Source: Symbiodinium microadriaticum
Lineage: Eukaryota; Sar; Dinophyceae; Suessiales; Symbiodiniaceae
Assembly (NCBI GenBank): GCA_001939145.1
Contig: LSRX01000714.1
Location: forward strand, 249,559-313,558
Length of the DNA stretch: 64,000 bases
Reading direction: 5' to 3'
Of the stretch, positions 27,931 through 41,483 are shown one piece after another. Every line of letters starts with the position of its first letter. Position 1 is the stretch's first letter. The notes beneath the pieces are model-generated. The model made no database searches, had not been told where the DNA came from, and saw nothing but the letters and a program-made list of their open reading frames with translations. A program made the translations under genes and the position numbers.

Positions 27931-30900
27931 TTGTACACCATCATGGTCAGCGCAAACCAGCATCACCCAGCAAGCGGAGTGCTGCTTCCCTGTTTGAAAA
28001 ACAGTTGGTAGCTGCGAGAACATGGCGTCACAGTTTTCGGGCTCACAGTTTTCGCGACGGCGTGTGTGCAAGTATGCCAAGGTTGGTTCATAGAAGTCAG
28101 TACAGCATCATGCAGGCGCTATCAAAATAGTAGGCGCTCAGTACAATTGGGGCTTTTCTTTCCGGGTATTCCAAGGGTCCATGTCCATTGTAGGATAAAG
28201 CCGTTCCGGTGTGTACCTAACAGTGTGTGGAGACTTGCTAGGTCCCTCAAAAACCCTAGGGCATCCGAACCGCATGTTCCAGACTTGCTGTGTCAGCTGG
28301 GTGCTTGTCCAGGGAAGCGAAGCCAAACGAGCAGCTGTTCGAAAACTCCTTCCTTCTGCTCCCCTTGTCTGAGTAGGTGGGTCTTGAACTACCAGGTCGG
28401 TTTGCTAGTCAGTGACATAGCGGTGGTGAAAACGAGTAACAATAACAACCCAGGATTGTGTTAGCTTTCTCACAGAAGTGACTTCATCAAACAAGCCTAC
28501 TCATGGTCTACAGATGTCGAATATTCGACGTTTCGACATGGCCTTACTGCATGCAAGCCGGATGCAATGTGATCTCGGATCTGTGAGATGGATGGCCTGG
28601 AAGCCCAAAGGTGCTTACGAGAAAACAGGTGTGTTCTTTATGCCGCCCGGCATCCCGATCTCATCAGCTCCAGATCAAGCTCGCCAGGGCCTCCAAGCAG
28701 TGGGCGGGTGTCCCAGCCCACGCCTGGAGTTGCACGCGGTTGGAGCGGCTGAAGCCAGACGAGCTCAATTTCTTCGTTTAAGACTTTGGATGCCAACTTG
28801 GCTAGAGGGGCCAAGTCTTTTTCCTGCGATTCTGAGTCCAAACTTTCTTAAGGGCGGACCTGTAGGTCCGAGTTCAGCAGGCTCATTTGCTGACCCCCAC
28901 ATGTATTTTAAGAATGGTTCTTGAGAGTTTCGCCTCAAGCGGCAGATGACGGGATTTGACAAATTCATCATCAGGTTGAAGCTCTCATGTGAGGTTCGGG
29001 GCCCAGGTGTTGTGAGGAACCATGACCCAAGAACTGGGGCAGACATGGTTTTTGCACGTGAACGATCGGATGCATCTTCTTAAGAGCCATTCAGTGTCTC
29101 AACTTTTTGCGAATCCTGCTTCCAGTGATATGACAAGCCCGGCCAGAATAGTTTCTTTGGCCGAGGGATCTGCAGAGTTCCGCCATTCGGCCAGTTGACA
29201 GGGTGTACTTTCGACAGAGGTCCAACGACGCCTCCCATATGCATCGTTGGGAGCCGAATGCCGGCGCATTTCAACCACAGAGCACTCGTCGAGTCGGTGC
29301 CAGTGCCGCCATTGTGTCGGGGTGCTGTGGATTGCCCTGTCATTTCAGCAGCACAGATGAGTGTCCATGTATGCATATAGGCGATCATAATGTATCTCGT
29401 TTAGCATCTTTTTGTGTTCGGTGCTTTAACGTGGATGTTCGTCAGGATCTTCATCTCTGGATTTTTTTTGTACGTGCATGTTGCAGTTCTTTGTTTGCGT
29501 GTGCTTGAGCGTTTCTGTTCAGTGATTGCGTCTGTAGATACCCGTGCAACAATGTAAAGGGACCTGTGTCTGTGTGTTGTGTATGCATATGTATATCTCC
29601 GTGCATTTGCATGTTTGCACGTGTGCGTGTGCTGCAAGTACGCAGTGGATTCGTGGCGGTATTCACATGGGTTCATGTGGATGAAATAGAAAGTAGTGTT
29701 CATGTGAGCGAGGTGTACGTGCATACGCATGTGCACATGTGTGGTATACATATGTCATGCGTGTAGCTTGTATTTTGATGCTGCATGATTTCTGTATGTG
29801 CATGTGTCTACACACACACACACACACACCTAGATGTACATTTCTTCAAGTGCATGCGTATCCTCAATATGAGTTTGCAAGCATGTGCATATGTATGCTT
29901 ATCTGTAACTGTTTCAGTGTCTCTGTACATGTCTGTGTATACGTATATGTATTGTATAGTACAAGGGCGGCACTTTGGGCACTTACATCGATAATTTCAT
30001 TTGCCTGAACGGATGACCTCGTGTTTGAACTTTTTACTTCGTTGAGCACACTCCTCGCTCGCTGCCCCCGGTGCCTCCGCAATGACCATTGCCATTCGGT
30101 TAGCATCTGCTTTCGGCTAAGAACCTTACCCGGGCCGTCGTACCCACCCCCTTAAGCTGAACCAATGCCATACAATTCTTTACGTTCGGTAAAAGGCACC
30201 GCAGGAAGCGAAGTGCGAGAGCAGGTAAGGGTGGGACTGCATTGTCAGTGTCGCAGCGATACCGGGGATATCAACTCATATGCGATTTTTTCTAAAACGA
30301 CATTCTGCAGAACTGAAGGGTCCCAGGCTTTTGGAGTTGTCATGCTTCAACATGCCACAATCGGTCGCTTCAGTGAGCATAGTTTTTGATATGAGGATCA
30401 CGAATCAGGGCTATCGCGCCTTGCAGTCGTTTTTGTCTTTGTGGGTCTTGATATGTCCTGAGGCTTTCAGAGCATACTGCAAAGAGCAGCAGTGTATGAT
30501 ATCCGTTCAAAACGTGCGAGCAGCTTCAAATCCCATTCTTGAGCAGTGCATGTTCTTGTGCTCGACAGCATCTTTTGCAAAGATCGTTGAATGTGCCCGG
30601 CAAGTTTGCAAGATCTGGAAGGAAGTTTCGCCCAGTAGGAACAGCTGAAGGCTGAAGAATCGAATTGCGTTTTATCGCGCAGTCCCACCCAGCGAAAAAG
30701 CCAAGACCTGAAGTGTGAAGTTCCCAGAAGCTGCAGCAATCAGAAGCTGTTCGTTCTGAGCCGTGCAGAGTCCAATGACCAAAGAACGCAGAGGCCTTAA
30801 TGCGGGCTTCAGCACTCTGTAGTTCTCAACAACGTGCCCTGAGTTCACCTGCCGCCATCACTCCTGTGGTGGCTCTTCAAGCATATTAACCTCTGCCGTA

Positions 30901-30963
30901 CGTAGGGTCCTGCGGTTCGCGACGCCATTATCTGAAAAGACCAAGCCAACTAGAACCCCAGGG
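27931..30963. other. No confident gene; CA/TG-rich region
   Basis: Coding-like fragments are weak. Between about 29480 and 29960 the DNA is rich in TGTGCATG/CA-type degenerate repeats, with (CA)n at 29812-29830. Elsewhere nothing recognised. Confidence 0.4.
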
Positions 30964-31179
30964 TTGGATCTCTTTGACATTCGACTCTTCGAAGAAGTCA
31001 TTGGGCTCAGGGCCGAATGCCCGGAGAACTCTGCAGGCGGCCCTGTCAGCATGCTTGCCGAGCTAGCTTTGCAGACATACCCACAACCGTCCCAGCATGA
31101 ACCGTCGGAAGAAATGGATGAGGAGCTTGATATGGCAGTGCAGCGACATCACCCGAAGAAGCTCCGAATCTTTCAATAG
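30964..31179 (+). CDS. Acidic exon of unknown gene, partial
   Basis: The frame reads DLFDIRLFEEVIGLRAECPE, then NSAGGPVSMLAELALQ and an acidic/basic end (SEEMDEELDMAVQRHHPKK) to a stop at 31179. There is no ATG near the start, so it would be an internal or terminal exon. Composition is coding-like, but no domain is known. Confidence 0.35.
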   Translation: MDLFDIRLFEEVIGLRAECPENSAGGPVSMLAELALQTYPQPSQHEPSEEMDEELDMAVQRHHPKKLRIFQ

Positions 31180-34100
31180 GTACGTTGGCAATTCCACCTC
31201 ATCTTTCAGTTCAATGACGAGTCTAACAACGTATATTGGTTCCTTTGAATGGCCTATGCCGCAAGTAAGCCTCTTGATGAACAGGAAGGGGCCCCGACGA
31301 AGAAGCGGTGCCGCCCTGCAGAGCTGAGCCTTTTGCATCTGGTTGGGAGGGACTTTGTGCGCTCAAGGGTCAGGAGCCTTGGGATTTCTGGGAGGGTTGC
31401 ATGGGACGTTCAAGTCGGGGCAGGCGCTTGGTTGGGAAGCCTCTCACTCTAGTTGCCTTATGTTTAATTTTAGAGGTGCCACCCCTAACCCCCAGCGGCC
31501 CTGCGGAGAGTGGAGGACCTGTGCATCTACAGTCATCGCTGAACTGGGAGTGTTTCTCCGTACATACCTACTGTAAACCCCTGAAATACAATAGCCAACA
31601 GGGCCGATTTAAACTGGTTGCCTTCCGATCCAAAGCTGCTCGGCCCTTTCTTTGCTCTCTGCTGGGCAAGTCGGTTGGAGTTCGGGTCGCTTACCGGCGA
31701 AGGATAGCGCGGAGGCTGAGCAAGGGAAAGGGGATGTGGGAAGATCGCCTCGAGGGCTAGTGAGATTTAAGCAGCCATGGAGTTGTTGGTTTGGCACTGC
31801 AGTTTCTGAGCAAGCTCTTGGCACATCCTACTTCAAGCCAAACTTGCTAGGACGGACAATAAGCGCAGGGATGATATGATCCAGTCGGCACGCAGTCCGA
31901 CTACCGGATTGCCCGTGGTTCAACGATTATATCGTCCATGTGAGTGGTGACTGTAAAAGTTGTTACTAGAGCGCCCGAATGCAAGACAGTCCGCTAGGCA
32001 CATCAAGCTCCCCTTCAAACCAAAGGGGCAAGTCGTGATTATAATCGAGGAGTGGTAGAATTGGCAGTCGTCGTCGTCGTCGTCGCTGCCGTCGTCGTGG
32101 CGATCTCGGTCGTGTGACTAAGCACATCTAGGCGCTATCACCAAGTGTTACGACAGTGAGAAGTTTGAACTGCAAAGTTCCCAGTCGATAGGGCCGGTGG
32201 CACACTGGAGGGCAGCATTGTGTCAGATGCATTTCGCGATTCCCGCTCACGAACGAATTGCAGCTTTTGCATGCGCAAGCTTTATCATCAAACTCTTTCT
32301 AACATGCGCGCAAGATGTCGCTGGTGTTTGCATTTTCTGGCTTACACACAGCAATGTGTTGAGAATCGGGGGCAAGAGAGGCAGTTGGCAGCGGCAGCCG
32401 GGGCTCAGCAGTAGCACTAGCACTTCGAGTTCTATGTTCTCGTCGCCACATTTGTGTGAGCCAATGCAGCAGCGAAAAACTAAGCAGGAACACGGCGAAG
32501 ACGAATGCCATCCGGAGTAAACCGGCGGGTGAACCGAGACATTGTCAGTGTACTTCTCAAGCTCCATGCACGTCAATCCGAGAAGTTTTGCCCTAACGAC
32601 AAGCTTGAGTAAGAGCCACTTTAGCTCAGTGGCTTGAAACTCTGTCGCAGGCTGTCCCATGTACAACACGCCAACGCCGTAGCCCTGGCCATTTATCGAG
32701 GCTGTAGACCAGGTACAAGGTGTAGGTTAGCACGCCTGCTTGCATTCGTGAGAGGGAGAGGGCGACAGACTCGCATAGCATTTTCTCATCGTGGGGTTTT
32801 CGGCTCGTCCGAGGCTGAGCACCGCCAGTTGTTCTCCCCAGCAGTGGGCCTCCCAGCTCCAAGGAAGCTTCGCAAGCCTGTGTTCTAGCACCTCTATCTC
32901 CGAAGCTGAGAAAAAGGCGGCTGAGCGACGTTCAGAACATGGCCGGGATCTCGCCGCGGAAGAGGCTTCCACATCACAAGTTGCAGGCTACTTCTTCAAA
33001 ATATCAGGTTCACATGCCTGACACTTGTCGGAAAAAAACACCGCACAAAACTACGGCAACCACGGATTTGATGGTGTTCTCTCTTTCGGTTTCTCACCGT
33101 GAGTTGTGAGTTGTGCTGCCTTAGCTCTATGGGTATGTGTTGCTTGAAAGGCCTGTGGTTAAATCTCGGCTGAAATTGAAGGACTCTGGACCTGGCTGTA
33201 CTCGACAGCACCCAACCTATATAGAACGAAAGCCAGTCGTAGTCAATCTTTTCTGCCAGCATGGCATCATGCTGTTGCCGATGAGACGAGGAGTGCTGCA
33301 GCGTGGGGCTATTCAAGCATACCCCGATAATACCCACAGTGCACTGCCAGCATCCTGAGCATCCTTGGCCGGCATTCTCAAGCAACGGGCCACGGAGCCG
33401 AAATTGCAGGAGGACTGGGGCCCAACGTGGAGCCAGCATCATGCGCATCATTGGGTCTTCCATTTCCTCGACACTACGCAAAGCAACCAAAAAAGTCTGA
33501 CACTCCCACTGTCGAATTTATGCGGCAATAGGATCGCGTGGTGTGCGTGAACTCCTCTCCAGCATCATGAGCACCATTGGGACTTCAAAGACCGAAAGGT
33601 GCGTCTCAAGCATCATTGGGACTTGGCCCCAGCGAATCCCGCATTCTCGCGAAGAAACCAGGCTGCGATGATGCAGGCCCGGCAGCGACAGCAGATAAAG
33701 CTTCGCACAAGAGCAACCGGCACAAGCATGCGAATGTACCAACACGGCCTTGGCAAGCATGATCTCGAGCACTACTTACCATCGCCGATATTGTTTAGAA
33801 CATCATAAACCGTGCTTTTGTAAGTGCTGTCATTGCTATAACTTGTCCTTGCGCTTTCTCCTTCCCAACTCTTGAGAAAGCAGATCTCCTCGCCAGGTAT
33901 GGAGCTTCGGCCGGGATCTCGGTCTCGAAGACCTTAGATCTCTTCCTTCAGAGGGTGAGGGCAGAGCTTGGATTGGCTGTTGATCCTCCAGCCAGGCGTG
34001 CCTACCCTAAACAAATGGACTTCAAGGCAAGCAGAAGTGGTCATCTTCAGATGAAAGGATGCTCATGTCAACTATCAACCCATCCCAAGTGATGGAGGCT

Positions 34101-35112
34101 CGGGGAGGTAGCAGCCAGCGACTGGTAGTTCCAAAGGGGACAGAGCCAGAAATACTTCGGGCGGGTCGTCGGAAAGGTTTTCGAATCTAGAAACTGCCAT
34201 GTCGTATTTTCATCACAACTTGCCTGAGCCTCGTACAGTAGAGACTAGACTCTAAACTAGACTTCATTCAACCCTTCAACCATAGAGGCACGTAATCACG
34301 AGTACCCTGCGAGCTTCCAAGTTGCTGTCGCACTATGCCAAGGAGAAGCGTGAGCCTGTGGAGGTCTGCGAGCGCAAATTTTTGTTTCTTGCGCGAGCAC
34401 CCCAGGGTGCTACCCCGAGCAGGAGGAAGCCTTTAGAAGTTTTGACATGACATCAAAGTTAGCTTTCAGAAGAACTCGAGCCATCCGCCTCGAACAACAG
34501 CCATGCCATGCCACGTCACGTCGGATGGTGCCAGGTTTCTTTTGGAGTTGGAACGCGTCCGCCGCAGCCTCATCCCTATCCGTGTGCAGTTCTCGTCGGC
34601 ACTAGCCATTCTGAACCGCTCAAGCCATGCTCTGGATTGGAGCTAACGACATCCATGAGCTCAAGTCACATTGGAGATCTGAGCTGCTGGACTCGACATG
34701 TTAAGAGATGCACCTCCTATAATCATTCTGAGGAATAACGGCGTCACCCTCGCCGGATTCTGAGAAAAATGCTGCGACGTGCTTGTAGATCTGCCATCCC
34801 GGTGGCCTTCGCTCATGGTGACTTATCGTCTCATTCAAGGCAATTCCTACATGTGTCCTTCTTCTTCCTCGTAGTCAGGTGGAGCCAACGGCATACCGCC
34901 GTGCGCAAGTAGCCGGGAGCCGAGGATCCATGCGTTTTAGGGCTCCGCGAGAACAGAGGATCCTGCCTCATGGACCGCATGAAGGATCCTGGCTATGCAA
35001 ACTTTGCAAAGAGGCTTGCCTCCTTCAAGCCATCCGAGCCCAAAAGTCTTTTTTGCGCATGTGCCACTCGGGCTGACTGCCTCCTTTCGAAAGTCTCTCA
35101 GCACGTCCGGCG
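31180..35112. other. No confident gene
   Basis: A small (GTC)n run at about 32077-32100 and a locally repeated AGCATCATTGGGACT-like motif (near 33560 and 33610) are the only structures. A possible exon with charged sequence (EAEKKAAERRSEHGRDL) lies at about 32880-33020 on the plus strand. Confidence 0.4.
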
Positions 35113-35298
35113 GTGCAGTGGCTAAACATTTCTCAAGACTTCATCCCGGCTATTCGTGCAGTGGGGCGGCAGGACTCTTTTGCACCTCTCGAAGCTGTAG
35201 CTGCCCAACTGTACTCATCTCAGGGCGCGAGATCAGAGGCGTCGGAAACATCGCAGAGCCCGCAGCGACAGTGGCAAGGTGGCGACCCGACGCTCTGA
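35113..35298 (+). CDS. Possible exon, unknown
   Basis: ISQDFIPAIRAVGRQDSFAP, then LEAVAAQLYSSQGARSEASE, stop at 35298. The composition is coding-like and Ser/Gln-rich at the end, but there is no domain and no clear splice sites. Confidence 0.25.
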   Translation: MQWLNISQDFIPAIRAVGRQDSFAPLEAVAAQLYSSQGARSEASETSQSPQRQWQGGDPTL

Positions 35299-36896
35299 GT
35301 CGAGGTTTGAGGATGCACTTGGAGGGTCTTTGAGGCTTGCGGTTTCAACTACTGTGTAGGTTCTGGAGAAGAAGTAGATATGGCTAAGGGCAAGCTTGGT
35401 CTTGGCAAGGTCGAAAAATCCAATCTGAATAGGCCATGCGCTTCAAATGCTGGTTCTGAAGGACCATGTAGGATTCTGAAGATCTCCGAAGCAGACCCGC
35501 TCTAGACTCGAAAGTAGGCCGTAAACATCTAGCGTCATAGACCCAAATGCCATCAAGCCGGTGACCAACGTGCTCTCTTGTGCAGTCGAGCCGCTTACCG
35601 CGAACTCGACCAAAGCCCGTCCCTGGCGCCAGCAGGTTCAGGCGGGGGGGGNCTGAAAGACCCTAAACCAATGGGAATTACGGTATGTATATATATATAT
35701 ATGTATTCCCTTTTAAGGGTAATGCAGGATTTAGATCGTCAGCCGTATCCCCTGCACCCTGAAAGGTGGCCAGAAGGGTCTTCGAAGTCCCAGAGTTTCT
35801 AGGGGGGGCGGGCTTCTGGGTTGAGGGCTTTAGGCTTGCCATCAGGCGATCACTGGAAGGCGCCTTGTTGCGCTTCGTGTGCTGCCGGACCGTTTTGCCG
35901 TATTGCCAATTGCCACAAAAGGCATGCCCCGAAAACGAAACCCTTGGCTAGAAAGAGGATTGCAGCAAGTACTCACAGAGGCGGTTTCTGTTGTTACTCG
36001 ACACTATTCGCTAAACCCCACACCTTTAGTTCCTAGGGGCTTCAACGACACGGCAATGAGAAATTGGAACGGCAAGGAACTTCAATTCTAAATAAGGACT
36101 CAGGGTTTCGGCTCTGCGCGGCGGTTAGCACTATCTGAGCTGTCACGCCTGTCTACGACGCAAACCATGCTCTCAGGAAAAGCCTGCGACCCTCGGGGAC
36201 GACAGTATAGCGGCCACCAGCGGGTCCGCACGCGATTCGCTGAGGCATGAACATAAACCACTCCTAACCTTGCCCATGCACGTGGTCACCGAGATTGTGC
36301 TATGTCCGCGGTGTGCACATAAATGTCGGTGTTGTTCAAGAGCGTGCTTGTTGCGTGTATTTATGCAAGTTGGTGCGTTTAGCAAGACAGAGTGTGGAGC
36401 CTGAGACGGCATCGGTTTGCCTGGGTGTGAAGTTTCAGCGAGAAGCCCCCTCAGCCAGAACAAAATTGGGCGGTTGAAAGCCATTCAGTGTCCAAGCATG
36501 GTGCTGGTAGTGCCCTGCTTGGGTGCGGTGTAGCTACATGCATTGCTGCATGACAGATTGCTTGATGTGGATCTCAGGAGTCTGTGTCGCTCCGCGTGAA
36601 TATGTGAACCTGAAGTGTTGCATGACTATTTCGTTCACAGTCCCTGCCCGACTCACTTATGCTCTTGCTGGTTTTTTCGTTTCAGTGATATGTGGTTTCT
36701 TCGTCAGTATTTCGTGTGAGGTTGTTATATTCGAACTCTCCTGGCCGGAAACATGCCAAACAGCTTGTGGTGGCATGCAGCCAGCACTTTTCGGTTTGTG
36801 CGGTGCTAGCTCACTTCGGCTGTGTCAACACTGACGTCTGTGTGTGTGTGTGTGAGAAATATTGAAACAACGTCGGTCATTCGACTGTAGAACGCT
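35299..36896. other. No confident gene; single N at 35652
   Basis: Contains a G-run followed by one undetermined base at 35652 and a short (TA)n at 35685-35702. No gene recognised. Confidence 0.4.
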
Positions 36897-37232
36897 TTGC
36901 CCACTCCGCTGGTCAAACACTCCGATGCAAAATGGTGTCACATGACCTCGTCATTTCGCTGCCATACTGTACTTGTCGGCAGCCTCACGACATGCCAAGT
37001 GGCTCGTGTGGTTCCGGTCATGCAGAGAAGTCTCGGCTCAGGGGCCTCGCTGCTGAGCGAGATCGCCTCCAACGCCAGGCTTGCCTTCGATTCTGGGCGT
37101 TTTTACAACATCAACCGAAATGCGGTGACACGGCATGTAGCTGCATGTTTACAGTTTGTAGAACAAGCAAGCCGGCAACAAGACATTCTTGAGGGCTCAC
37201 ATAAGTCTTTTCGGGTGGTCTCCCTTCTGTAA
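36897..37232 (+). CDS. Possible exon, unknown
   Basis: The later part of the frame is the most coding-like: LGSGASLLSEIASNARLAFD, SGRFYNINRNAVTRHVA, ACLQFVEQASRQQD, stop at 37232. An alternative frame also gives a coiled-coil-like fragment (KSRLRGLAAERDRLQRQ) over part of it, so the correct frame is unsure. Confidence 0.3.
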   Translation: MPTPLVKHSDAKWCHMTSSFRCHTVLVGSLTTCQVARVVPVMQRSLGSGASLLSEIASNARLAFDSGRFYNINRNAVTRHVAACLQFVEQASRQQDILEGSHKSFRVVSLL

Positions 37233-37727
37233 GCTTAAGTCCTCAACTCTGAATTGAAAGTGCCATACATTTATACTCGCCCCCGTTCGAATGTCAGGAA
37301 AAACAGAAGAGAATTGACTCGAGAGTTAGAGGTCTTTAAGTCTTTCCCGTTCCTCGTGTGGCAACCGGCCCTTCAGCTTTGCCAGATTGTTAAGTTACGA
37401 CAGAGTTGTTCTCATATATGTGCTATCGTTGCTACCCTGCTTGTTTGCAGGCTTGTTGGCCTTCAGGTTGTCACTCATATCACTGTCTGTGTCATTGTAG
37501 CACAATCCTGAATATCATTCTGACTAGTATGCCCGCCGCAAGCATGATCAGTGCAGTCGTTGTCCTTCTTCTCATTACAGAGGGTCGTTTGAATTTGCAG
37601 AACCCCTACAGGTGCAAGAGATGCGAAGTGATGTGTCGAATACCAGACAGGACTGGATCCAGGGGTGTGGTGAGAAACCCAGCAGGCTCAGTTCGCGAAA
37701 CTACCCTGCACGTTCTCGCATGGACCT
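37233..37727. other. No gene seen
   Basis: No coding signal or repeat recognised. Confidence 0.4.
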
Positions 37728-38033
37728 TTGGCGCCAGAGGACCTTTCTTCGCAACATGCGAGGCAGAAAGTGCAAACGGAGGAATTGCCTCCTGGCAAGC
37801 AGCTTTGCCCAGTACTGTACATCTCAGCTGAAGCGGTGAGGACTGTTGGTGCTTCGAAGGCTAGTTTTTCAAGCAGAGTAGGGCTGCAGGGAATGATTCA
37901 CAGATCCGCATCGCAGCCGAGGCGGGGCACCCTGCAAGACTTGCAGGCAGAGGCGCAGAGACTCCAAACAGAGCAGCCAGGGCTCCCAGTCGGGATCAGG
38001 CAAAGGAGGAGCGGACTCTGCAGTTTTGCCTGA
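37728..38033 (+). CDS. Possible terminal exon, unknown
   Basis: Reads KVQTEELPPGKQLCPVLYIS, then SSRVGLQGMIHRSASQPRRG and TLQDLQAEAQRLQTEQPG with a basic end, stop at 38033. A helical Gln/Glu segment near the end may be a coiled coil. No ATG in good context; treat as an exon. Confidence 0.3.
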   Translation: MAPEDLSSQHARQKVQTEELPPGKQLCPVLYISAEAVRTVGASKASFSSRVGLQGMIHRSASQPRRGTLQDLQAEAQRLQTEQPGLPVGIRQRRSGLCSFA

Positions 38034-41000
38034 GAATCACGACATGTCAAGTACTAAGTGCTTCACGCTATGTCCAGGTCACAAAGGGTGCCTCACTGCA
38101 TTCTGCTATTCTGAATGCCCCTTGCCTGTCCTCCAGTTGCGATTATCTTGCCTGTGATGTAACAATTTTATCATCAAGATGCCCCAGAGACCCGTGACAT
38201 TGATTTTCGCAAAGCTCCGGGTTTTGCTGTGCCCAGGCGGCGGCAGGCCGCAGCTCTGAAAGGCTCGCTCAAGGCCGACGAGTGTATGCGCGATGGTAGT
38301 GGTTTACCGGCAGCATTGCTACAGCCGACTTTTAGATCAATGTATTCTCTTGCTCCTGCTGTGTGTCCGCTGCCTTTACCTGTTGTGACAGCTGCTGGGG
38401 CAAGTTGAAGTTGCTGGTGCCACATTGTACGTAAGTCGTGCTACCGGTAGCAATGCGTACTGTATCCACTCTACCTTCGTGAGTGAGAGCAACGGTCACA
38501 GTAGGAGAGATTTTGGCATCGGCTCTGCTTGCTCCTGCTACGCAGGCGCCCGACCCCTCTGCCAACATGCGGCTGGAGAAACAGGCCATGTAACCTGCAT
38601 TGGCGTCCCGTCCATTGCGTTCCCTTTTGCAACCCAACTTCAAATCAGAGCACCCTCAAAGGAAGCCCCGACCCCGTCTGGCAAGAAGCCCATGTGGGTG
38701 TGGTGGAAGGGTATGACAGCCCACATCGTGGTTTTCATGAACAGCGTGTGGTAACCAGTTGCACCAGTAGGTTTGGACAAGGTGCTGTCCACTGTGCCTC
38801 CGCACCACGGGCCTATTCAGAGTGGTCCCCCTTTTGCAACCGAAGCCCCCAATCAAGGAGCATACCTGAAAATATGCAGGCTTTAGTTTACTAATTTTAA
38901 TATTGTGAGTTAAGGAAACTCCTTAGTCAAGGGCGTATTGGCCCATCTGGAGGGTCCCTGCCTCGCCTTCCTCCAGGTGGAAGGCGTCGTGTCGATTGTC
39001 AAGGGCCAGGCTGGTTCCTCCCAAGAAGCTCATACAAGAGGGCGAGGGTTTGATGAGGAGATGCCGGTGGTGGTGATGATGATGATGATGGCGATGGTGG
39101 TGATGATGATGATCAATAGCACTCCTAGCATCAGAACCAACACCGAGCCATTCCAGCAATACCACTAGTACCAGCAGCAGTGGCAAAGTGGTAAATGAGA
39201 AAGGCAGGTGTTGAATCTAATAATGACGGCAGCATCAAAGTGCGCGATCCCGCCGGAAGCACGTGGAGAGCGTTGGCCCCACTGAAGCAGCCATGTTTGT
39301 AGTACTCGCGCAAAGCGGGATCCCACCAACACCACGAAGTATCCAAGAACGATTCCCTTTCTTGAGGAGGAGCGTTTCGAGCGGCTCGAGACTGACATCA
39401 CCTCTGCCTATGAGTCTCAAAGGCCTCGATGCCCCGATGTACGAGTTTTCCTGGTCGTCGGTTACTGTCTTCACTGCTAGAACCAATTCTGCAGTCGCGC
39501 TGGCGCCATCTACACCCAATTCTTGTCATGAGAAGGGCGGGTCTTTCATGCGAGGGTGGCTCCAGACGTCGCAGCAGTTTCAGTTAGTGGCACCACAGGT
39601 TGCTTCGACGTTAAACCGATTATCCTAAGACGTTCTGCGATGTACGAGTGCCATAACATAGATCACATGCTTACAACAAGAACCACCTGCTCAGTGGCGA
39701 TGATGGAGAACCAGCCAGGTAGTACCCATGAGCCTTCAATTGAACGTTGCAGGAAGCAGCTGCAGCAGGCACTTGCAGAGAACAGGCAGTGGATTGAGTG
39801 CGCTGCATGCTGGCCGCGTGAGTGCTCAACAAGTACTGTCAGTTTCCCCACAATTTAGCCACTCGATGCCGGGCTCCAGCCTGGCCTGGCCGCAGGCAGC
39901 TTGCCAAGGGTCTTGAAGAAGACTCGATGAGGCCGAGTGGCTCCATCTGTTTGACATTTCCATTTCATCAGCTGCACGTTTGAGTATAATTGTCATGAGA
40001 CCGCTGGAAGTTCCAGTGTGTGTAGGTCCAGGTTGTGTCCGCGAGCCATTGGCAGGAGACAGAACATGATGGCAGAACTCATGGAGAAGGCCGGTGCATG
40101 TCCTCGACTCGATGACTTGATGTCTTTCTATGTAAGTTATTTATTGCCATTGTTGCTGGCTTTTCCTCGGCATTGGCAACGGCAGTCTCGTTCATGCTGC
40201 TGGCATGTCTACTGTTGCTCTTAGGACGACGACAACGCGACTCGTTGTTCGACTCCTTGTCCTCTTCGTCCAATTCTGCTTTTCTTCTACGGTAATGAAA
40301 GCAACGATGGAGACTTGAATTGCACATAGTGAGCCCGAGCAGGACGAAGTACCGAAACTACATTTATGATGGGTGCACTCGCCTGTTGAGCCCCCTGGCC
40401 GCTAGCCGATGCTTCATACTGCCCCAGCAGGTGACACGCAACTCTGCAGCCAGCTCGCCCAGATGATGCAGGGATTTCCAACTCCACGTGGTGCCAGCAA
40501 AGCGAAGCCTTTGTGCAGGGTTCCACCTTGCAAGGCGTTTTGAGGTAGGATCTGCGACCTGTAGACACTCGCAAGGTCCCGTGACATGCAAGTAGTGCAG
40601 GTCTGAAGAGCTTTAGTGCCTGAATCTCTTCTCAGGTGAACCAGCTTTCTTCAGAGCTGGCCAACGCATCGACAGTGATTCAGGATCTCCCGAGCAAGAG
40701 TGTCGCAGTCAGGGCATTGGGTTTGTGCCAAGCAGACCAAGTGTCCATGCAATGTCTACGGATGATGTTTTAGTCGTCGCTCTGCTGACAATTGTTTGGC
40801 TGCGCACGGCTTGTGGCAAGCTGCAAATCGGCAGGGCCAGACTGCAGACTGGTCTGTGCTGTCTCGGCAGATTCGGCAGGACTTCTCAGGGTTGTCAGTC
40901 TCCAGTCTTTAGTTTTGCAGTCGGTTGCTTCGTCAGATGACAAGGCCTTTGTGGCTGGGTGCTTGTGTGTCATTGTAGGTGCGAGAGTTTAGGCGACAGC

Positions 41001-41255
41001 TTCCAAGCCGTAAGCTCCCTGGAGTTGTGCGCATGAAACTGACATGGAAGGCCGTTAGAGCCGGTGCGGACATCGGCTGAGCCAATCGCCAATCATGGTT
41101 TATCCAATGTTCAATTCGTTTTTTTCTTGTTGAAGTGGTGCCTGCACCAAGAACCAGTGCTATTGCATGCCTTTCGTCCGTTCACTCCTTCTCCGTCGAG
41201 AATTGGAAGAGGCAGCGGTTGAGAGATGGCCTCCGACCAAAATTCATAATCCAAT
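38034..41255. other. No confident gene
   Basis: A (GAT/GGT)n patch lies at 39065-39113. A short exon-like stretch at about 39750-39795 (KQLQQALAENRQW) follows an acceptor-like TTGCAG, but it is too short to call. Confidence 0.4.
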
Positions 41256-41483
41256 TTGCTGACAGGCAATGTCACTTTTTGTCAGACTACCCCTCTGCAG
41301 CCAAAATGTCGAACGGCCCCGCCAACACCCGAGGAGGTAACAGGCCTTGCAAGCGAGATGAAGGTCTCGCACTTGGGCAACGGCAAGATTCCAGGGGTTT
41401 TTATTAGGTTCATGACAATACCTTGGCTAGAAGCAAACTTCAACTCGTACAAGAAGAACCTTACAAGAAGCATGGAACACTAA
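41256..41483 (+). CDS. Possible exon, unknown
   Basis: CRTAPPTPEEVTGLASEMKV, then SHLGNGKIPGVFIRFMTIPW and LEANFNSYKKNLTRS, stop at 41483. Coding-like on the plus strand. No domain known. Confidence 0.3.
   Translation: MLTGNVTFCQTTPLQPKCRTAPPTPEEVTGLASEMKVSHLGNGKIPGVFIRFMTIPWLEANFNSYKKNLTRSMEH

Noticed and set aside
27035-27997. Long open frames (over 280 codons) on both strands
   Set aside because: They are poly-Thr, poly-Leu and poly-Val read from a trinucleotide repeat; the three-base period removes stops in every frame.
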